Positions 8,143 through 17,646 of a stretch of DNA of 17,646 nt are shown here, one piece after another. The DNA comes from Betaproteobacteria bacterium TMED156. GTDB taxonomy: Bacteria > Pseudomonadota > Gammaproteobacteria > Burkholderiales > Burkholderiaceae_A. The first letter of the stretch is position 1. Each line of letters starts with the position of its first letter. The position numbers and the translations under genes were made by a program. The notes under the pieces were generated by a model. The model had not been told where the DNA came from. It saw only the letters and a list, made by a program, of their open reading frames with translations, and searched no databases. The stretch covers positions 1 through 17,646 of the forward strand of contig NHHF01000088.1 in the NCBI GenBank assembly GCA_002171155.1, given 5' to 3'.

Positions 8143-9795
8143 ATGATTAAAATTTCAATTGCACAAATCAATCCAATCGTGGGTGACATTACTTATAACT
8201 CAAAAGTTATCCTAGAAAATGTTCGTAAGGCAAGGGATGAAGGTGCAAACATGTTGATAACGCCAGAGCTCAGTTTGACTGGTTATCCACCTGAGGATCT
8301 TCTTTTAAGGGATGGCTTCATAGAAAAAGTCGATTATGAAATTAAAAACCTAAAAAAACTTGTTAATGATGTTTCCTCAGAAATAATTGTGGTTGTAGGT
8401 CACCCTATTTTAGATCAAAAAAACAATTATTTGATTAATGCAGCATCAGTTCTTTTATCTGGCAAGATAATTGGGAACTATGGAAAGATAGAATTACCAA
8501 ATTACTCTGTTTTTGATGAAAAAAGATATTTCCAATCCGGTAAAACTTCATGTGTTTTTAAATACAAGGATATAAATTTTGGAATAAATATTTGTGAGGA
8601 TATTTGGTTCTCAAAAGCTCCGAAAATGGCTAAAGATTCTGGTGCACAGGTTTTGATAGTTTTAAATGCTTCTCCCTTCTGTGTGGGTAAGCACAAGGAA
8701 AGAATGAAAGTTGTGAAGGAAAATATTGCAAAAATTCAACTACCAGTGATTTTTTGTAATATGGTAGGGGGGCAAGATGATTTAATTTTTGATGGGAATA
8801 GTTTTTTTGCTGATGAAAACGGAAAGTTGTTAAAAAAAGCAAAACAATTTGAAGAGGATTTTATTTCTTTATCAATCAATAATGAAATCAAAATAGAATC
8901 AGTAAAAATTGAAAGTTGCGAGGATGAAATAACACAAATATTTAATGCTCTTGTTCTCGGTACCCAAGACTTTGTCAAGAAAAATGGTTTTAATAAAGTT
9001 ATATTAGGCTTGTCGGGAGGTATAGACTCTGCCTTGACCCTTGCTATTGCTGTTCATGCTTTGGGCTCTCAGAATGTAGAAGCAGTGATGATGCCTTCAA
9101 AATTCACTTCAAGACAAAGTTTTATTGATGCAAAAGCCTGTTCTAATAATCTTGGAGTGAGTTTGCAAGTAATTCCAATTGAAAATTTAATGAAAGAATT
9201 CGATAAATCTCTATTGGAATGTTTTACTGGGTTTTCAAATGACTTGACTGAAGAAAATATTCAATCAAGAATTCGAGGGGTTTTACTTATGGCTTTATCA
9301 AACAAAAAAAAGTCATTACTACTTACTACCGGAAATAAATCTGAAATTGCAGTGGGATACTGCACTTTATATGGTGATATGTGTGGTGGATATTCTTTAC
9401 TAAAAGATGTTTTTAAAACACAAGTATATGATTTGGCAAAATATTTAAATAGAGTGGCTAGAAAAGAATTTAAGCAGTTGCCGATTCCTACAAGTATTAT
9501 TGAAAAAAAACCTTCTGCAGAACTTAATTTTAACCAATTTGATCAGGATTCGCTTCCACCTTATGAATTATTGGACAAAATATTGCACGGCTTTATAGAA
9601 AATAATTTATCCTATACACAGTTAGTCAACTTTGGTTATCCTCATGATGCAGTAAAAAAGGTTTTAAATTTAGTTAGAATATCGGAGTTTAAGAGGAGGC
9701 AATCGGCCCCAGGCGCAAGAATCACAAAAAGCTCTTTTGGTCGTGACTGGAGATATCCAGTTTCGAACAGATTTTCTTACAATGGAGATGTCTAA
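8143..9795 (+). CDS. nadE: Glutamine-dependent NAD+ synthetase
   Basis: The enzyme makes NAD+ from nicotinic acid adenine dinucleotide, ATP and glutamine, releasing AMP and pyrophosphate. The 550-residue protein has two domains. The N-terminal nitrilase-type glutaminase shows a complete catalytic triad: Glu42 in TPELSLTGYP, Lys115 in GKIELPNYSVFDE and Cys151 in NICEDIW. The C-terminal synthetase has the ATP-binding SGGIDS at 291-296 and the later TTGNKSE motif. This is the normal length for two-domain bacterial NadE. No ribosome site is evident before the ATG, and only 18 bp separate it from the divergent gene. The stop codon overlaps the glnB start by one base, so the two are very probably cotranscribed. 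Confidence 0.96.
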   Translation: MIKISIAQINPIVGDITYNSKVILENVRKARDEGANMLITPELSLTGYPPEDLLLRDGFIEKVDYEIKNLKKLVNDVSSEIIVVVGHPILDQKNNYLINAASVLLSGKIIGNYGKIELPNYSVFDEKRYFQSGKTSCVFKYKDINFGINICEDIWFSKAPKMAKDSGAQVLIVLNASPFCVGKHKERMKVVKENIAKIQLPVIFCNMVGGQDDLIFDGNSFFADENGKLLKKAKQFEEDFISLSINNEIKIESVKIESCEDEITQIFNALVLGTQDFVKKNGFNKVILGLSGGIDSALTLAIAVHALGSQNVEAVMMPSKFTSRQSFIDAKACSNNLGVSLQVIPIENLMKEFDKSLLECFTGFSNDLTEENIQSRIRGVLLMALSNKKKSLLLTTGNKSEIAVGYCTLYGDMCGGYSLLKDVFKTQVYDLAKYLNRVARKEFKQLPIPTSIIEKKPSAELNFNQFDQDSLPPYELLDKILHGFIENNLSYTQLVNFGYPHDAVKKVLNLVRISEFKRRQSAPGARITKSSFGRDWRYPVSNRFSYNGDV

Positions 9796-10133
9796 TGAAA
9801 GAAATTATAGCTCTTATAAGGCCATTTAAATTGGATGAAGTTCGAGAAGCTTTGACTCAAATTGGTGTCACTGGTTTAACGGTCAGCGATGTAAAAGGGT
9901 TTGGAAGGCAAAAAGGACACTCTGAGGTATATAGAGGGGCTGAATACGCAATAGATTTTGTTCCTAAAATCAAGTTAGAACTTGTAATAAAAGATGAACT
10001 TTATGACAGCGCTTTGGAAATCATATTAAAAGTTGCAAAAACTGGTAAGGTTGGTGATGGAAAGATATTTATAAAAAATATTGGAGAAGCAATTAGGATT
10101 AGGACTGGTGAGAGCGGTAACGACGCGCTCTAA
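9795..10133 (+). CDS. glnB: Nitrogen regulatory protein P-II
   Basis: A 112-residue cytoplasmic signalling protein that senses 2-oxoglutarate and ATP/ADP and, through uridylylation, glutamine. All key positions match the canonical protein: the T-loop GFGRQKGHSEVYRGAEY with Arg47 and uridylylation site Tyr51, Lys58, the B-loop TGKVGDGKIF with Lys90, and Arg101/Arg103. A GGAGA ribosome site (9784-9788) sits in the end of nadE, six bases before the ATG, and stop and start overlap as TAATG. GlnB and GlnK cannot be told apart with certainty here; no amtB is adjacent, which favours GlnB. Its 3' end overlaps the convergent Smr gene by 35 bp. Confidence 0.96.
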   Translation: MKEIIALIRPFKLDEVREALTQIGVTGLTVSDVKGFGRQKGHSEVYRGAEYAIDFVPKIKLELVIKDELYDSALEIILKVAKTGKVGDGKIFIKNIGEAIRIRTGESGNDAL

Positions 10134-10761
10134 GTAAAACTAAAACTGCTCCAGATCCTCCCATTTCTCTTGGTGCATGGCAAAATGCCAACACTTCGTT
10201 AGTTTGCTTTAACCAGCCCTTAACTTTGTTTTTGAGGACCGGCTCCTTACCCAAAGATCGTAAACCCTTACCGTGGATTATTCTCACACACCTCTTGTTG
10301 TCTTTGAAGCACCTTTTTATAAAATGATAGAAAGCTTCCCGTGCCTCTGAGGTAATTAGCCCATGCAGATCAAGTTCATCTTGTATTTTCCAATTTCCCT
10401 TTCTGAGTTTTTTCACAGTCAACGCTGAAATACCATTGCGTGCAAATGATAAATTTTCGTCAGTATCCAAAATGCTCTCGTTATTTATATCCGCTAATTG
10501 ACTTTCCATAAGCGCTTCACTCTCATCCAATAAGCTTTGAACGGGAACAGCTTTTGGTTTTCGTTTCAAATTCTTTTTTGGATTTTTGATTTTACTTAAA
10601 GGAATAGCATCTGATACTGCATCTAGAAAAATTTTGGAGTCATAATTTTTTTGCTCTTTAATTTGTGTTTTGTTCTCTCCATAACCTTTCAATGGAGTTA
10701 CACCAGAAATAGACTTTCTGAATATTTCAGAATCAGAGTGATTCGAGGTATCTTTGGGCAT
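10099..10761 (-). CDS. Smr-domain protein
   Basis: A 220-residue protein with a C-terminal Smr domain, which in related proteins acts as an endonuclease or nicking domain on nucleic acid. [13 protein letters not shown] (about residues 128-140) and IHGKGLRS (about 160-167) are the LDxHG and HGxG motifs, and the domain runs to about residue 212. The N-terminal part is basic and probably disordered. It has the [12 protein letters not shown] motif typical of proteobacterial SmrA/SmrB-like proteins near 14-25, and a similar second copy, [14 protein letters not shown], near 44-57. The start ATG at 10761 lies inside the end of trxB (29 bp overlap) and keeps the N-terminal motif. Its role could be ribosome rescue, as for E. 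coli SmrB, or DNA processing; the sequence does not decide. Confidence 0.9.
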   Translation of the reverse strand: MPKDTSNHSDSEIFRKSISGVTPLKGYGENKTQIKEQKNYDSKIFLDAVSDAIPLSKIKNPKKNLKRKPKAVPVQSLLDESEALMESQLADINNESILDTDENLSFARNGISALTVKKLRKGNWKIQDELDLHGLITSEAREAFYHFIKRCFKDNKRCVRIIHGKGLRSLGKEPVLKNKVKGWLKQTNEVLAFCHAPREMGGSGAVLVLLRARRYRSHQS

Positions 10762-11671
10762 CTAATGCAGCCATGCAGCCACTTGCTGCGCTAGTTATCG
10801 CTTGTCTATATGTGAAATCTTGAACATCACCAGCAGCAAAAACTCCATCAATATTTGTTGCAGTTGAATCTTTATTAAAACCACCGTAGGTCTTTATGTA
10901 ACCATCATTCATTTCTAATTGATTTGAAAAAATTTTAGTATTTGGTTTGTGACCTATTGCAATAAACACTCCATTAACTTCTATGATTTGCTTCGTATTA
11001 TTATTTTTTAGGATTTCGATTGAGTGAACCCCTTTTTTATCACCAATTATTTCATTTAGGACGGAATTCCAAATGATTCGAACTTTATTTTCTTTTACTT
11101 TTTCATAAAGTTTATCAGTAAGCATGGGTTCAGCTTTAAATTTGTCTCTTCTATGAATAATAGTAACTATACTTGCTATGTTGGAGAGATATAGTGCTTC
11201 TTCAACTGCGGTATTGCCTCCACCTACAACACAAACTGGCTTGGAACGAAAAAAAAATCCATCACAGGTTGCACATGCTGAAACTCCTTTTCCAAGGAAT
11301 TTTTTCTCAGATGTTAAACCTAAATATTTTGCTGATGCTCCTGTGCTAATAATTAAGCAATCACAAGAGTATTCATTAGAATCACCAATTAGAAGAAATG
11401 GTGTTTTTTGTAAATTAACTTTTGAAATGTGGTCATTAATAATGTCGGTTTTGAGTGAGTCTGCATGTTTGTAAAATCTGTCCATAAGATCTGGCCCCAA
11501 GACTCCCTCGTGGTCGGCTGGCCAATTTTCAACGTCAGTTGTTGTCATTAGTTGCCCCCCCTTCTCAATTCCAGTAATGAGAACAGGAGCCAAATTAGCT
11601 CTGGCAGCATATATTGCGGCTGTATAGCCTGCTGGGCCTGAACCTAAAATAATTAGTTTATGATGATTCAT
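10733..11671 (-). CDS. trxB: Thioredoxin-disulfide reductase
   Basis: An FAD flavoenzyme that uses NADPH to reduce thioredoxin. The 312-residue protein is of normal length. It has the FAD-binding [17 protein letters not shown] (10-26), the redox-active CATC with Cys133 and Cys136, the NADPH-binding [11 protein letters not shown] block followed by HRRDKF, and the C-terminal [24 protein letters not shown] contact. The gene leads a two-gene transcript with the overlapping Smr gene and diverges from ftsK across a 65 bp AT-rich gap. No strong ribosome site is seen before the ATG. The protein appears intact and typical. Confidence 0.97.
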   Translation of the reverse strand: MNHHKLIILGSGPAGYTAAIYAARANLAPVLITGIEKGGQLMTTTDVENWPADHEGVLGPDLMDRFYKHADSLKTDIINDHISKVNLQKTPFLLIGDSNEYSCDCLIISTGASAKYLGLTSEKKFLGKGVSACATCDGFFFRSKPVCVVGGGNTAVEEALYLSNIASIVTIIHRRDKFKAEPMLTDKLYEKVKENKVRIIWNSVLNEIIGDKKGVHSIEILKNNNTKQIIEVNGVFIAIGHKPNTKIFSNQLEMNDGYIKTYGGFNKDSTATNIDGVFAAGDVQDFTYRQAITSAASGCMAALDAQRYLESL

Positions 11672-11736
11672 GTTTTACGAAATGTTAAGTTATTGTTCAT
11701 AATAATAAATATTAAAATAATTAAAAAAGACTTTCT

Positions 11737-14199
11737 ATGGTGTTAAGAACTTCAAAGCCTAATAATAAGAGAAGAAATACTCAAAGAAGAGGAAAATCAT
11801 CTAATTTGATGGGTCCTGATGTTTCAAAAACTGAATCTTCACCAATTTTTGATTTTTCCTGGCTTATTTGGGCTACTGTTTTTTTGATTATATTTGTTTC
11901 TCTTTTAACTTGGTCTCCTCAAGATGGTGGCTGGTTTCAGATTTCATCCAGGGAGCAACCAGAAAACTTGCTGGGTAGATTTGGTGCTAGTTTATCTGAT
12001 TTCATGATTTTTTGTTTCGGATTCTCCTCTATTTGGTGGCCAATACTTTTTGGATATCTTTCAATTTTAGCTTTCAAAAAAAATCTAAGAAAAAGAGAGA
12101 TGGAAAAATTAAAAAATTTAAGTTCTGAAACTACAAAAAATAAAAAAATTAATTATGAATTTTTCAATTCAAAATCATCATTTCACCACAGAACTATTGG
12201 TTTTTTAATGTTACTTAGTGGAAGTGTAGTTATTGAAGCACAAAGACTAAATTTTGAAAATTTAATTCTCAATACTGCTCCTGGAGGAGCTTTGGGGAAT
12301 TTTTTAGGAAGTATTGGTGAATGGGCATTTGGTCCTTTTGGATTGATGGTTATAAGTGTTTTTTTTCTTTTTTTGGGAGTTTCACTTTTTTTTGGATTTA
12401 GTTGGTTTACTGCATTTGAAATTTTGGGAAAAATTATTGAGGCTTTTTACGCTAAAACAAAACTTTTGATTCAATCTTTAGAGGATAATCGATTAGGTAT
12501 AAAAGCATTACAAGCAAGAATGAAAAAAAAAGAAAAAACTCAGAACAGTTTTTATGACAACACTTTTGAACTCAAGGTTAAGTCTGAATCTAAAAGCAGT
12601 AAAATCAATCCTGATTTAATAGGAAAAAGAAATCAACAAACTCTATTTGACAATGATACAAACGGGGAATTACCCCCTCTTACTTTGCTGATTGAGGCTT
12701 CAGTCACCTCTTCCAAAATCTCTCAAAGTACTCTTGCATATACATCCCGTTTAATTGAGACAAGGCTGAATGATTTTGGTGTCCAAGTCAGAGTTGTAAG
12801 TGCTCAACCAGGGCCAGTGGTTACTCAATATGAAATAGAACCTGCTGTGGGGGTCAAAGGAGCCCAAATTGTTGGGTTAGCAAAAGATTTAGCCAGGTCA
12901 CTATCTCTTTTGTCGATTCGCGTTGTTGAAACTATTCCAGGTAAAAGCTTTATGGGTCTTGAACTTCCTAATCCAAAAAGAGAAGTTGTTAGACTTTCTG
13001 AGGTCTTAGGCTCAAAAAGTTTTTTGGATAACTCAGCCACTTTGCCTCTCGCATTAGGCAAAGATATATCTGGAATTCCAGTAGTCTTTGACTTAGCAAA
13101 AATGCCTCATCTTCTAGTTGCAGGAACTACTGGCGCTGGTAAGTCAGTAGGGATAAACGCAATGCTTCTGTCTCTTATTTATCATTCTACTCCTGAAAAA
13201 ATTAGATTTATTTTAATTGATCCTAAGATGTTGGAATTTTCAATGTATGAAGACATTCCTCATTTATTGACGCCTGTCGTTACAGATGTTGCTGATGCAG
13301 GAAAAGCACTTCGCTGGTGCGTATCTGAGATGGAGAGGCGTTATAAACTAATGAGTTTGTTGAATGTTAGAAGTCTTACAAGTTTTAATCAAAAAGTCAG
13401 TCAAGCTATCAATGAGGGAATTCCTATTGAAAATCCTTTTTTTGATTTTGATCAAAGTTCCGAAAAAGAAGATGCTCAAAATTCAACTCAACAAAATGAT
13501 TATGAACTTAGACATTTAGCACCGTTACCAAAAATTGTTGTAGTAATTGATGAATTAGCTGATTTAATGATGGTTGTTGGAAAAAAAATTGAATCATTAA
13601 TTGCAAGATTGGCTCAAAAAGCAAGAGCTGCAGGAATTCATCTTATTTTAGCTACTCAAAGACCTTCTGTTGACGTTATAACAGGACTGATAAAAGCAAA
13701 TATACCTGCACGCATTTCATTTCAGGTTAGTAGTAGGGTTGACTCTAGAACAATTTTAGATCAGATGGGTGCTGAAACTCTTCTTGGACAGGGAGACATG
13801 CTTTTTTTAATGCCGGGAAGTGGATTACCCGTGAGAATTCATGGAGCTTTTGTTGCTGATGAGGAAGTTTTACAGGTTGTGGAATTTATTAAAAGCAGCT
13901 CAACTCCAAGTTATGTTAATTCCATCATGAATGAAACATTTGACCTTGATTCTAAAACAGGTGATTTCTCTGATATTAGCAGTGCTAAAAAGAATGATGC
14001 CGAGAAAGATCCTTTGTTTGATGAAGCTGTAGCTATAATACTAAAGAATAGGAGAGCATCAATTTCACTTGTTCAAAGACACCTTAGAATAGGTTATAAC
14101 AGAGCTGCGCGTTTGCTTGATGCAATGCAGTCCGCTGGAATTGTTTCCGAAATGCAATCAAATGGCAATAGGGATATATTAATTCCCTCAAGAGATTAA
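11737..14199 (+). CDS. ftsK: DNA translocase FtsK
   Basis: A septum-anchored motor that pumps chromosomal DNA and activates XerCD recombination at dif. The 820-residue protein shows a basic N-terminus and about four membrane helices (near 39-59, 86-113, 148-162 and 193-217). A short charged linker follows (to about 300), then the RecA-like motor. Walker A is GTTGAGKS with Lys469 and Walker B is [12 protein letters not shown] near 604-615. The C-terminal winged-helix gamma domain (about 758-820) has the DNA-reading [21 protein letters not shown] segment. The linker is far shorter than in E. coli FtsK (1329 residues), as in many betaproteobacterial forms. The ATG at 11737 has no clear ribosome site. 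It heads the ftsK-lolA-rarA-serS run. Confidence 0.97.
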   Translation: MVLRTSKPNNKRRNTQRRGKSSNLMGPDVSKTESSPIFDFSWLIWATVFLIIFVSLLTWSPQDGGWFQISSREQPENLLGRFGASLSDFMIFCFGFSSIWWPILFGYLSILAFKKNLRKREMEKLKNLSSETTKNKKINYEFFNSKSSFHHRTIGFLMLLSGSVVIEAQRLNFENLILNTAPGGALGNFLGSIGEWAFGPFGLMVISVFFLFLGVSLFFGFSWFTAFEILGKIIEAFYAKTKLLIQSLEDNRLGIKALQARMKKKEKTQNSFYDNTFELKVKSESKSSKINPDLIGKRNQQTLFDNDTNGELPPLTLLIEASVTSSKISQSTLAYTSRLIETRLNDFGVQVRVVSAQPGPVVTQYEIEPAVGVKGAQIVGLAKDLARSLSLLSIRVVETIPGKSFMGLELPNPKREVVRLSEVLGSKSFLDNSATLPLALGKDISGIPVVFDLAKMPHLLVAGTTGAGKSVGINAMLLSLIYHSTPEKIRFILIDPKMLEFSMYEDIPHLLTPVVTDVADAGKALRWCVSEMERRYKLMSLLNVRSLTSFNQKVSQAINEGIPIENPFFDFDQSSEKEDAQNSTQQNDYELRHLAPLPKIVVVIDELADLMMVVGKKIESLIARLAQKARAAGIHLILATQRPSVDVITGLIKANIPARISFQVSSRVDSRTILDQMGAETLLGQGDMLFLMPGSGLPVRIHGAFVADEEVLQVVEFIKSSSTPSYVNSIMNETFDLDSKTGDFSDISSAKKNDAEKDPLFDEAVAIILKNRRASISLVQRHLRIGYNRAARLLDAMQSAGIVSEMQSNGNRDILIPSRD

Positions 14200-14214
14200 A
14201 ACGAGGAACCAAAG

Positions 14215-14916
14215 ATGTATTTGAAGGTTAAAATTTTGACACCCGCTATCCTTAGTGTTTTGTTTCAATACAGCACAGCTGTATTTGCTCAAAACGAGGT
14301 TCATAGCAAGGTTTTAAACTCAAATATTGATGTAATAGAACTAAAAACATCAGACCAAATATTAATTGACTTTCTCTCGGGCACTAACACATTGAAAGCT
14401 GATTTTATTCACGAGCAAACTGATTCAAACGGAAAAATAATTACATTTTTGGGAAAAGTGACTTTTAGAAGACCTGATCGTCTTCGCTGGGAGGTAAAAA
14501 AACCTTATCCTCAATTGCAATTACTTAGAGGTAAAGAGTTTTTGCTTTATGACCCCGAATTGGAACAGGTTACGGTCAGAGAAATTGATGCTTCTTTTCA
14601 AGACAGTCCAGCTGGCTTATTGTTCACCTCTGGACCAAATGCTAAGAAAATTTTAATGAAACGCTATGATTTTTTGTCGGCTCCAGACAAGGATGATTTG
14701 AAATGGGTTCTTGCAGTTCCAAAAAGCAAATCTAACGACAACCCAACTTTAGAAGTTGGTATGGATACAAGTGGCAATTTGAACGAATTAATAAGCGTAG
14801 ATGTTTTTGGAAGAACAAGTCGCATAAAATTAAACAACTTGTCTTTAAATGAACAAATAAAAGATGTTGTTTTTGTTCCCGTAATCCCTTCAGGGGTTCA
14901 GTATTTAAAACAATAA
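14215..14916 (+). CDS. lolA: Outer-membrane lipoprotein carrier protein
   Basis: A periplasmic chaperone that carries lipoproteins from the LolCDE transporter to LolB on the outer membrane. The 233-residue precursor has a signal peptide of about 25 residues ending STAVFA before QN, a good Ala-x-Ala cleavage site. The mature part has the LolA marks: LKADFIHEQ, a GKVTFRRPDRLRWEVKKPYPQLQL block near residues 81-104, and LLYDPELEQVTVREID near 109-124. A GAGGAA ribosome site (14203-14208) six bases before the ATG fixes the start. It lies 15 bp after ftsK and just before rarA, the arrangement common in betaproteobacteria. The C-terminal half is more diverged but the fold length is right. Confidence 0.95.
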   Translation: MYLKVKILTPAILSVLFQYSTAVFAQNEVHSKVLNSNIDVIELKTSDQILIDFLSGTNTLKADFIHEQTDSNGKIITFLGKVTFRRPDRLRWEVKKPYPQLQLLRGKEFLLYDPELEQVTVREIDASFQDSPAGLLFTSGPNAKKILMKRYDFLSAPDKDDLKWVLAVPKSKSNDNPTLEVGMDTSGNLNELISVDVFGRTSRIKLNNLSLNEQIKDVVFVPVIPSGVQYLKQ

Positions 14917-14930
14917 TTGTGAGATTTTTT

Positions 14931-16214
14931 ATGTTAGATAAGCCTTTAGCAGATTTATTAAGACCAAACTCTTTGAATGACATTGTTGGCCAGGAACACT
15001 TGTTAGGAAAGCATTCATTACTAATAAAGTCAGTACTTACCGGGAATTTACCCTCGATAATTTTTTGGGGACCGCCTGGAAGTGGAAAAACATCTTTAGC
15101 TAAACTTCTTGTTAAGGAGGTTGGTGCCAAGTTAATTTCAATTTCAGCGGTATTATCAGGTGTAAAAGAAATTAGAAGTGCAATAGAAAAATCCAAATCA
15201 ATAAAAAACAGCCGTGGTAAAGTTGTCGTATTTGTTGATGAGGTTCACAGATTTAATAAAGCTCAGCAAGATGCTTTCCTCCCCCATATTGAATCTGGCT
15301 TATTTGTATTTATAGGAGCCACTACAGAAAACCCTGGTTTTGAAATTAACCCAGCCCTCAGATCCAGAACTCAAACCCTCATTCTTAATACTTTGAGTGA
15401 GGATGCACAAATGACACTTTTTGATCGTGGACTAAAAGCACTTAAGTTAACTGTTGATTCTTTTTCAAGAAGTGCTAAACAGTATCTCGTTAAAAGTGCG
15501 GATGGTGACGGAAGAAGATTACTTAATTACTTAGAAAACTTATCTGCAAATTTAGAAAATTCCAATAAAAAAAATGTTGACTTAGATGAAATAAAAAAAA
15601 TTTTCCCACACATACAGGGATCTTTTGATAAGAAAGGTGATTATTTTTACGATCAAATTTCTGCTTTTCATAAGTCTGTTAGGGGAAGTGATCCAGACGC
15701 CTCGTTATATTGGATGAATAGAATGCTTGACGGGGGAATAGATCCAAAATATTTGGCAAGAAGAATGATAAGAATAGCTTGTGAAGATATTGGTCTTGCT
15801 GATCCGAGGGCACTCTCTATATGTACTGATGCTGCAACTGCTTATGATCGGTTGGGTTCCCCAGAGGGCGAGTTAGCTTTAGCACAAGCCACTATTTTCT
15901 TAGCAGTTGCTGCCAAATCAAATTCAGTATATAAAGCTTTTAACTTAGCCAAGAAATTAGTAAAAACAAGTCAATCTTTTCCTGTTCCATTTCATTTGAG
16001 AAATGCTCCAACAAATTTTGCAAAAGAAATTGGATGCGGACTTAACTATGATTATAGTCACAATCATCCAGATGGAGTTTCTAAAGATCAATCTTACTTT
16101 CCTGATAGTCTTTCCAAAACTACTCCAATTTTTTATGAACCTGTAAATAGAGGGTTAGAAAGTAAAATTGCAGAAAAATTAATTGCTATTCGCTCTAAAA
16201 AAAATGGATTTTAA
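14931..16214 (+). CDS. rarA: Replication-associated recombination protein A (AAA+ ATPase)
   Basis: A RarA/MgsA-family ATPase, related to eukaryotic WRNIP1 and to clamp-loader subunits, that acts at stalled replication forks. It opens with [22 protein letters not shown], the family signature. Walker A GPPGSGKT lies near residues 47-54, Walker [18 protein letters not shown] follows, and sensor 1 is [19 protein letters not shown] with the arginine finger. The C-terminal block has [22 protein letters not shown] 14931 is chosen as start; an in-frame GTG at 14919 would add four residues, and neither has a good ribosome site, though GAG lies seven bases before the ATG. Three bases separate its stop from serS. 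The protein appears intact. Confidence 0.94.
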   Translation: MLDKPLADLLRPNSLNDIVGQEHLLGKHSLLIKSVLTGNLPSIIFWGPPGSGKTSLAKLLVKEVGAKLISISAVLSGVKEIRSAIEKSKSIKNSRGKVVVFVDEVHRFNKAQQDAFLPHIESGLFVFIGATTENPGFEINPALRSRTQTLILNTLSEDAQMTLFDRGLKALKLTVDSFSRSAKQYLVKSADGDGRRLLNYLENLSANLENSNKKNVDLDEIKKIFPHIQGSFDKKGDYFYDQISAFHKSVRGSDPDASLYWMNRMLDGGIDPKYLARRMIRIACEDIGLADPRALSICTDAATAYDRLGSPEGELALAQATIFLAVAAKSNSVYKAFNLAKKLVKTSQSFPVPFHLRNAPTNFAKEIGCGLNYDYSHNHPDGVSKDQSYFPDSLSKTTPIFYEPVNRGLESKIAEKLIAIRSKKNGF

Positions 16215-16217
16215 AAA

Positions 16218-17528
16218 ATGATAGATATTCAATTGATAAGGCGTAATCCTGAGTTTGTAATAGAATCTTTAAAAAAGAGAGGTGTGAATTTTGATATCAA
16301 ACAATTTAAATATTTAGAGGAGCTTCGTAAAACTCTTCAAATTAAATCTGAATCTTTACAAAACAAAAAAAATTTAATTGCAAAGCAAATTGGTCAAGCT
16401 AAAGCTAAAGGAGAACCAGCTGAATCTTTGCTCACTGAAGCTTCTATGATCCCAAAAAAATTTGAAAAAATTAACAAAGAGCTTTCACAAATTCAACAAA
16501 AAATAAAGGAATGGTTAGTAACATTACCTAATCTTCCAGATGAGGAAGTTCCAATTGGCAAAAGCGAAGAATTTAATAAAGTGGTTAGAAAATACGGGAA
16601 AATACCAGAATTTAAGTTTACACCTAAAGACCACACCGAAGTTGGAGCAGGTTTAGGTTTAGATTTTGATTCAGCCTCAAGTCTATCGGGGTCACGCTTT
16701 GCATTTCTTAAAGGCCCTTTGGCAAGGTTACACAGAGCACTTGTACAGTTTATGTTGGATTTTCAAACTAAAAAAAATCATTACTTGGAATGCTACACAC
16801 CTTATATTGTCAATGAGAAAACTCTTTATGGAACAGGTCAACTTCCAAAGTTTGAAGATGATTTATTTTCTGTAAAAAAAGGAGGATTCGATGCTGGTGG
16901 TGAAACTTTATATCTAATCCCAACTTCTGAGGTATCACTAACTAATTTAGCCGCTGATAAAATTTTTTCTGAATCTGATCTCCCAATTCGCTATACAGCT
17001 CATACACCATGCTTTAGATCAGAAGCTGGATCTTATGGTCAAGATACTAAAGGTTTAATCAGACAACATCAATTTGATAAAGTAGAAATGGTGCAGATTG
17101 TATTGCCCAATGATTCCAATCAAGTGCTTGAACAAATGGTTTCAAACGCCGAAGACATTCTCAGATCTTTAAATCTTTCTTATAGAGTCATGCTTTTGTG
17201 TTCTGGTGACATGGGTTTTTCAGCTTGTAAGACTTTTGATATCGAAGTTTGGTTACCTGCTCAAAATACTTATAGAGAAATCTCTTCCTGTAGCAACTGT
17301 TCTGATTTTCAAGCTAGAAGGATGCAAGCGAGAGTTAAAAAAATAGATGCAAACGGAAAGACAAGAAATGAATTTGTTCACACTCTAAATGGTTCTGGTT
17401 TAGCAGTTGGTAGAACTTTAGTTGCTATACTTGAAAACTTTCAAACTGAAAATGGTACAGTTTTAATCCCGGAGGCTTTGCAAAAATACATGAACAATGA
17501 AACTGAAATAAATCCATTAGTCAAATAA
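16218..17528 (+). CDS. serS: Seryl-tRNA synthetase
   Basis: A class II aminoacyl-tRNA synthetase that charges tRNA-Ser (and tRNA-Sec where present) with serine in the cytoplasm, releasing AMP and pyrophosphate. The 436-residue protein has the N-terminal long coiled-coil arm (about residues 30-105, Lys/Gln/Glu-rich) that grips the long variable arm of tRNA-Ser. The catalytic core follows, with motif 2 FRSEAGSYGQDTKGLIRQHQF starting at residue 266 and motif 3 GSGLAVGRTL starting at 392. TSEVSLTN, for serine binding, lies near 236-243. It starts three bases after rarA and is followed 15 bp later by a serine tRNA gene, probably on the same transcript. No ribosome site is obvious. Confidence 0.97.
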   Translation: MIDIQLIRRNPEFVIESLKKRGVNFDIKQFKYLEELRKTLQIKSESLQNKKNLIAKQIGQAKAKGEPAESLLTEASMIPKKFEKINKELSQIQQKIKEWLVTLPNLPDEEVPIGKSEEFNKVVRKYGKIPEFKFTPKDHTEVGAGLGLDFDSASSLSGSRFAFLKGPLARLHRALVQFMLDFQTKKNHYLECYTPYIVNEKTLYGTGQLPKFEDDLFSVKKGGFDAGGETLYLIPTSEVSLTNLAADKIFSESDLPIRYTAHTPCFRSEAGSYGQDTKGLIRQHQFDKVEMVQIVLPNDSNQVLEQMVSNAEDILRSLNLSYRVMLLCSGDMGFSACKTFDIEVWLPAQNTYREISSCSNCSDFQARRMQARVKKIDANGKTRNEFVHTLNGSGLAVGRTLVAILENFQTENGTVLIPEALQKYMNNETEINPLVK

Positions 17529-17543
17529 ATTTTACCTTTGTAT

Positions 17544-17636
<93 letters not shown>

Positions 17637-17646
17637 GTGTCAAGTG

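Noticed and set aside
10111..10131. Short inverted repeat AGAGCG / CGCTCT at the end of glnB as a terminator
   Set aside because: Only six pairs and no T tract on either strand.
11693..11721. Possible ftsK promoter TTGTTC, 17 bases, AATAAT
   Set aside because: The -35 half matches only three of six positions, and AT-rich gaps give such matches by chance; not strong enough to annotate, although a promoter must lie in this 65 bp divergent gap.
14732..15196. 154-codon open frame on the reverse strand across lolA and rarA
   Set aside because: It lies antisense to two well-supported genes, has no family resemblance, and is explained by codon bias of the forward genes.

Overview
The window is a densely packed, AT-rich stretch of bacterial chromosome (roughly one-third G+C by eye). 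Every recognisable protein resembles proteobacterial core genes. Gene order points to a betaproteobacterium, probably Burkholderiales-like with a streamlined genome: argH divergent from hemC-hemD-hemX-hemY, a PF04339 protein divergent from nadE-glnB, and trxB-Smr divergent from ftsK-lolA-rarA-serS. This placement is inferred from synteny and protein similarity by eye; no search was run. No phage, IS element, CRISPR array or defence system was seen.

Layout. 1-57 (-): first 19 codons of argH, cut by the window edge. 96-4255 (+): hemC, hemD, hemX, hemY, the tetrapyrrole cluster, with genes nearly touching. 4252-6318 (-): hppA, a membrane proton-pumping pyrophosphatase, convergent with hemY; the two stop codons share the bases TTAA, and a candidate two-way terminator hairpin lies in the end of hemY. 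6428-6961 (+): a decayed gene for the soluble family I inorganic pyrophosphatase (ppa). It has lost its start, holds four in-frame stops and two frameshifts, yet stays open over its last 82 codons. 6967-8124 (-): PF04339/COG3146 acyltransferase-like protein. 8143-10133 (+): nadE and glnB, overlapping by one base. 10099-11671 (-): trxB and an Smr-domain protein, with overlapping ends. 11737-17528 (+): ftsK, lolA, rarA, serS, followed by a tRNA-Ser(CGA) gene at 17544-17636.

How the genes work together. The hem cluster converts porphobilinogen to uroporphyrinogen III and adds two membrane proteins of the heme locus. NadE, tRNA charging by SerRS and other biosyntheses release pyrophosphate. In this genome that pyrophosphate may be removed by the membrane HppA, which stores part of the energy as a proton gradient, because the neighbouring soluble enzyme gene is broken. 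GlnB next to glutamine-dependent NadE suggests that nitrogen status and NAD synthesis are linked. FtsK, LolA and RarA are housekeeping proteins of chromosome segregation, lipoprotein transport and stalled-fork repair.

The most interesting observation is the ppa wreck beside an apparently intact, K+-independent-type hppA: a visible trace of a soluble enzyme being replaced by an energy-conserving one. I found no previously undescribed multi-gene system here.
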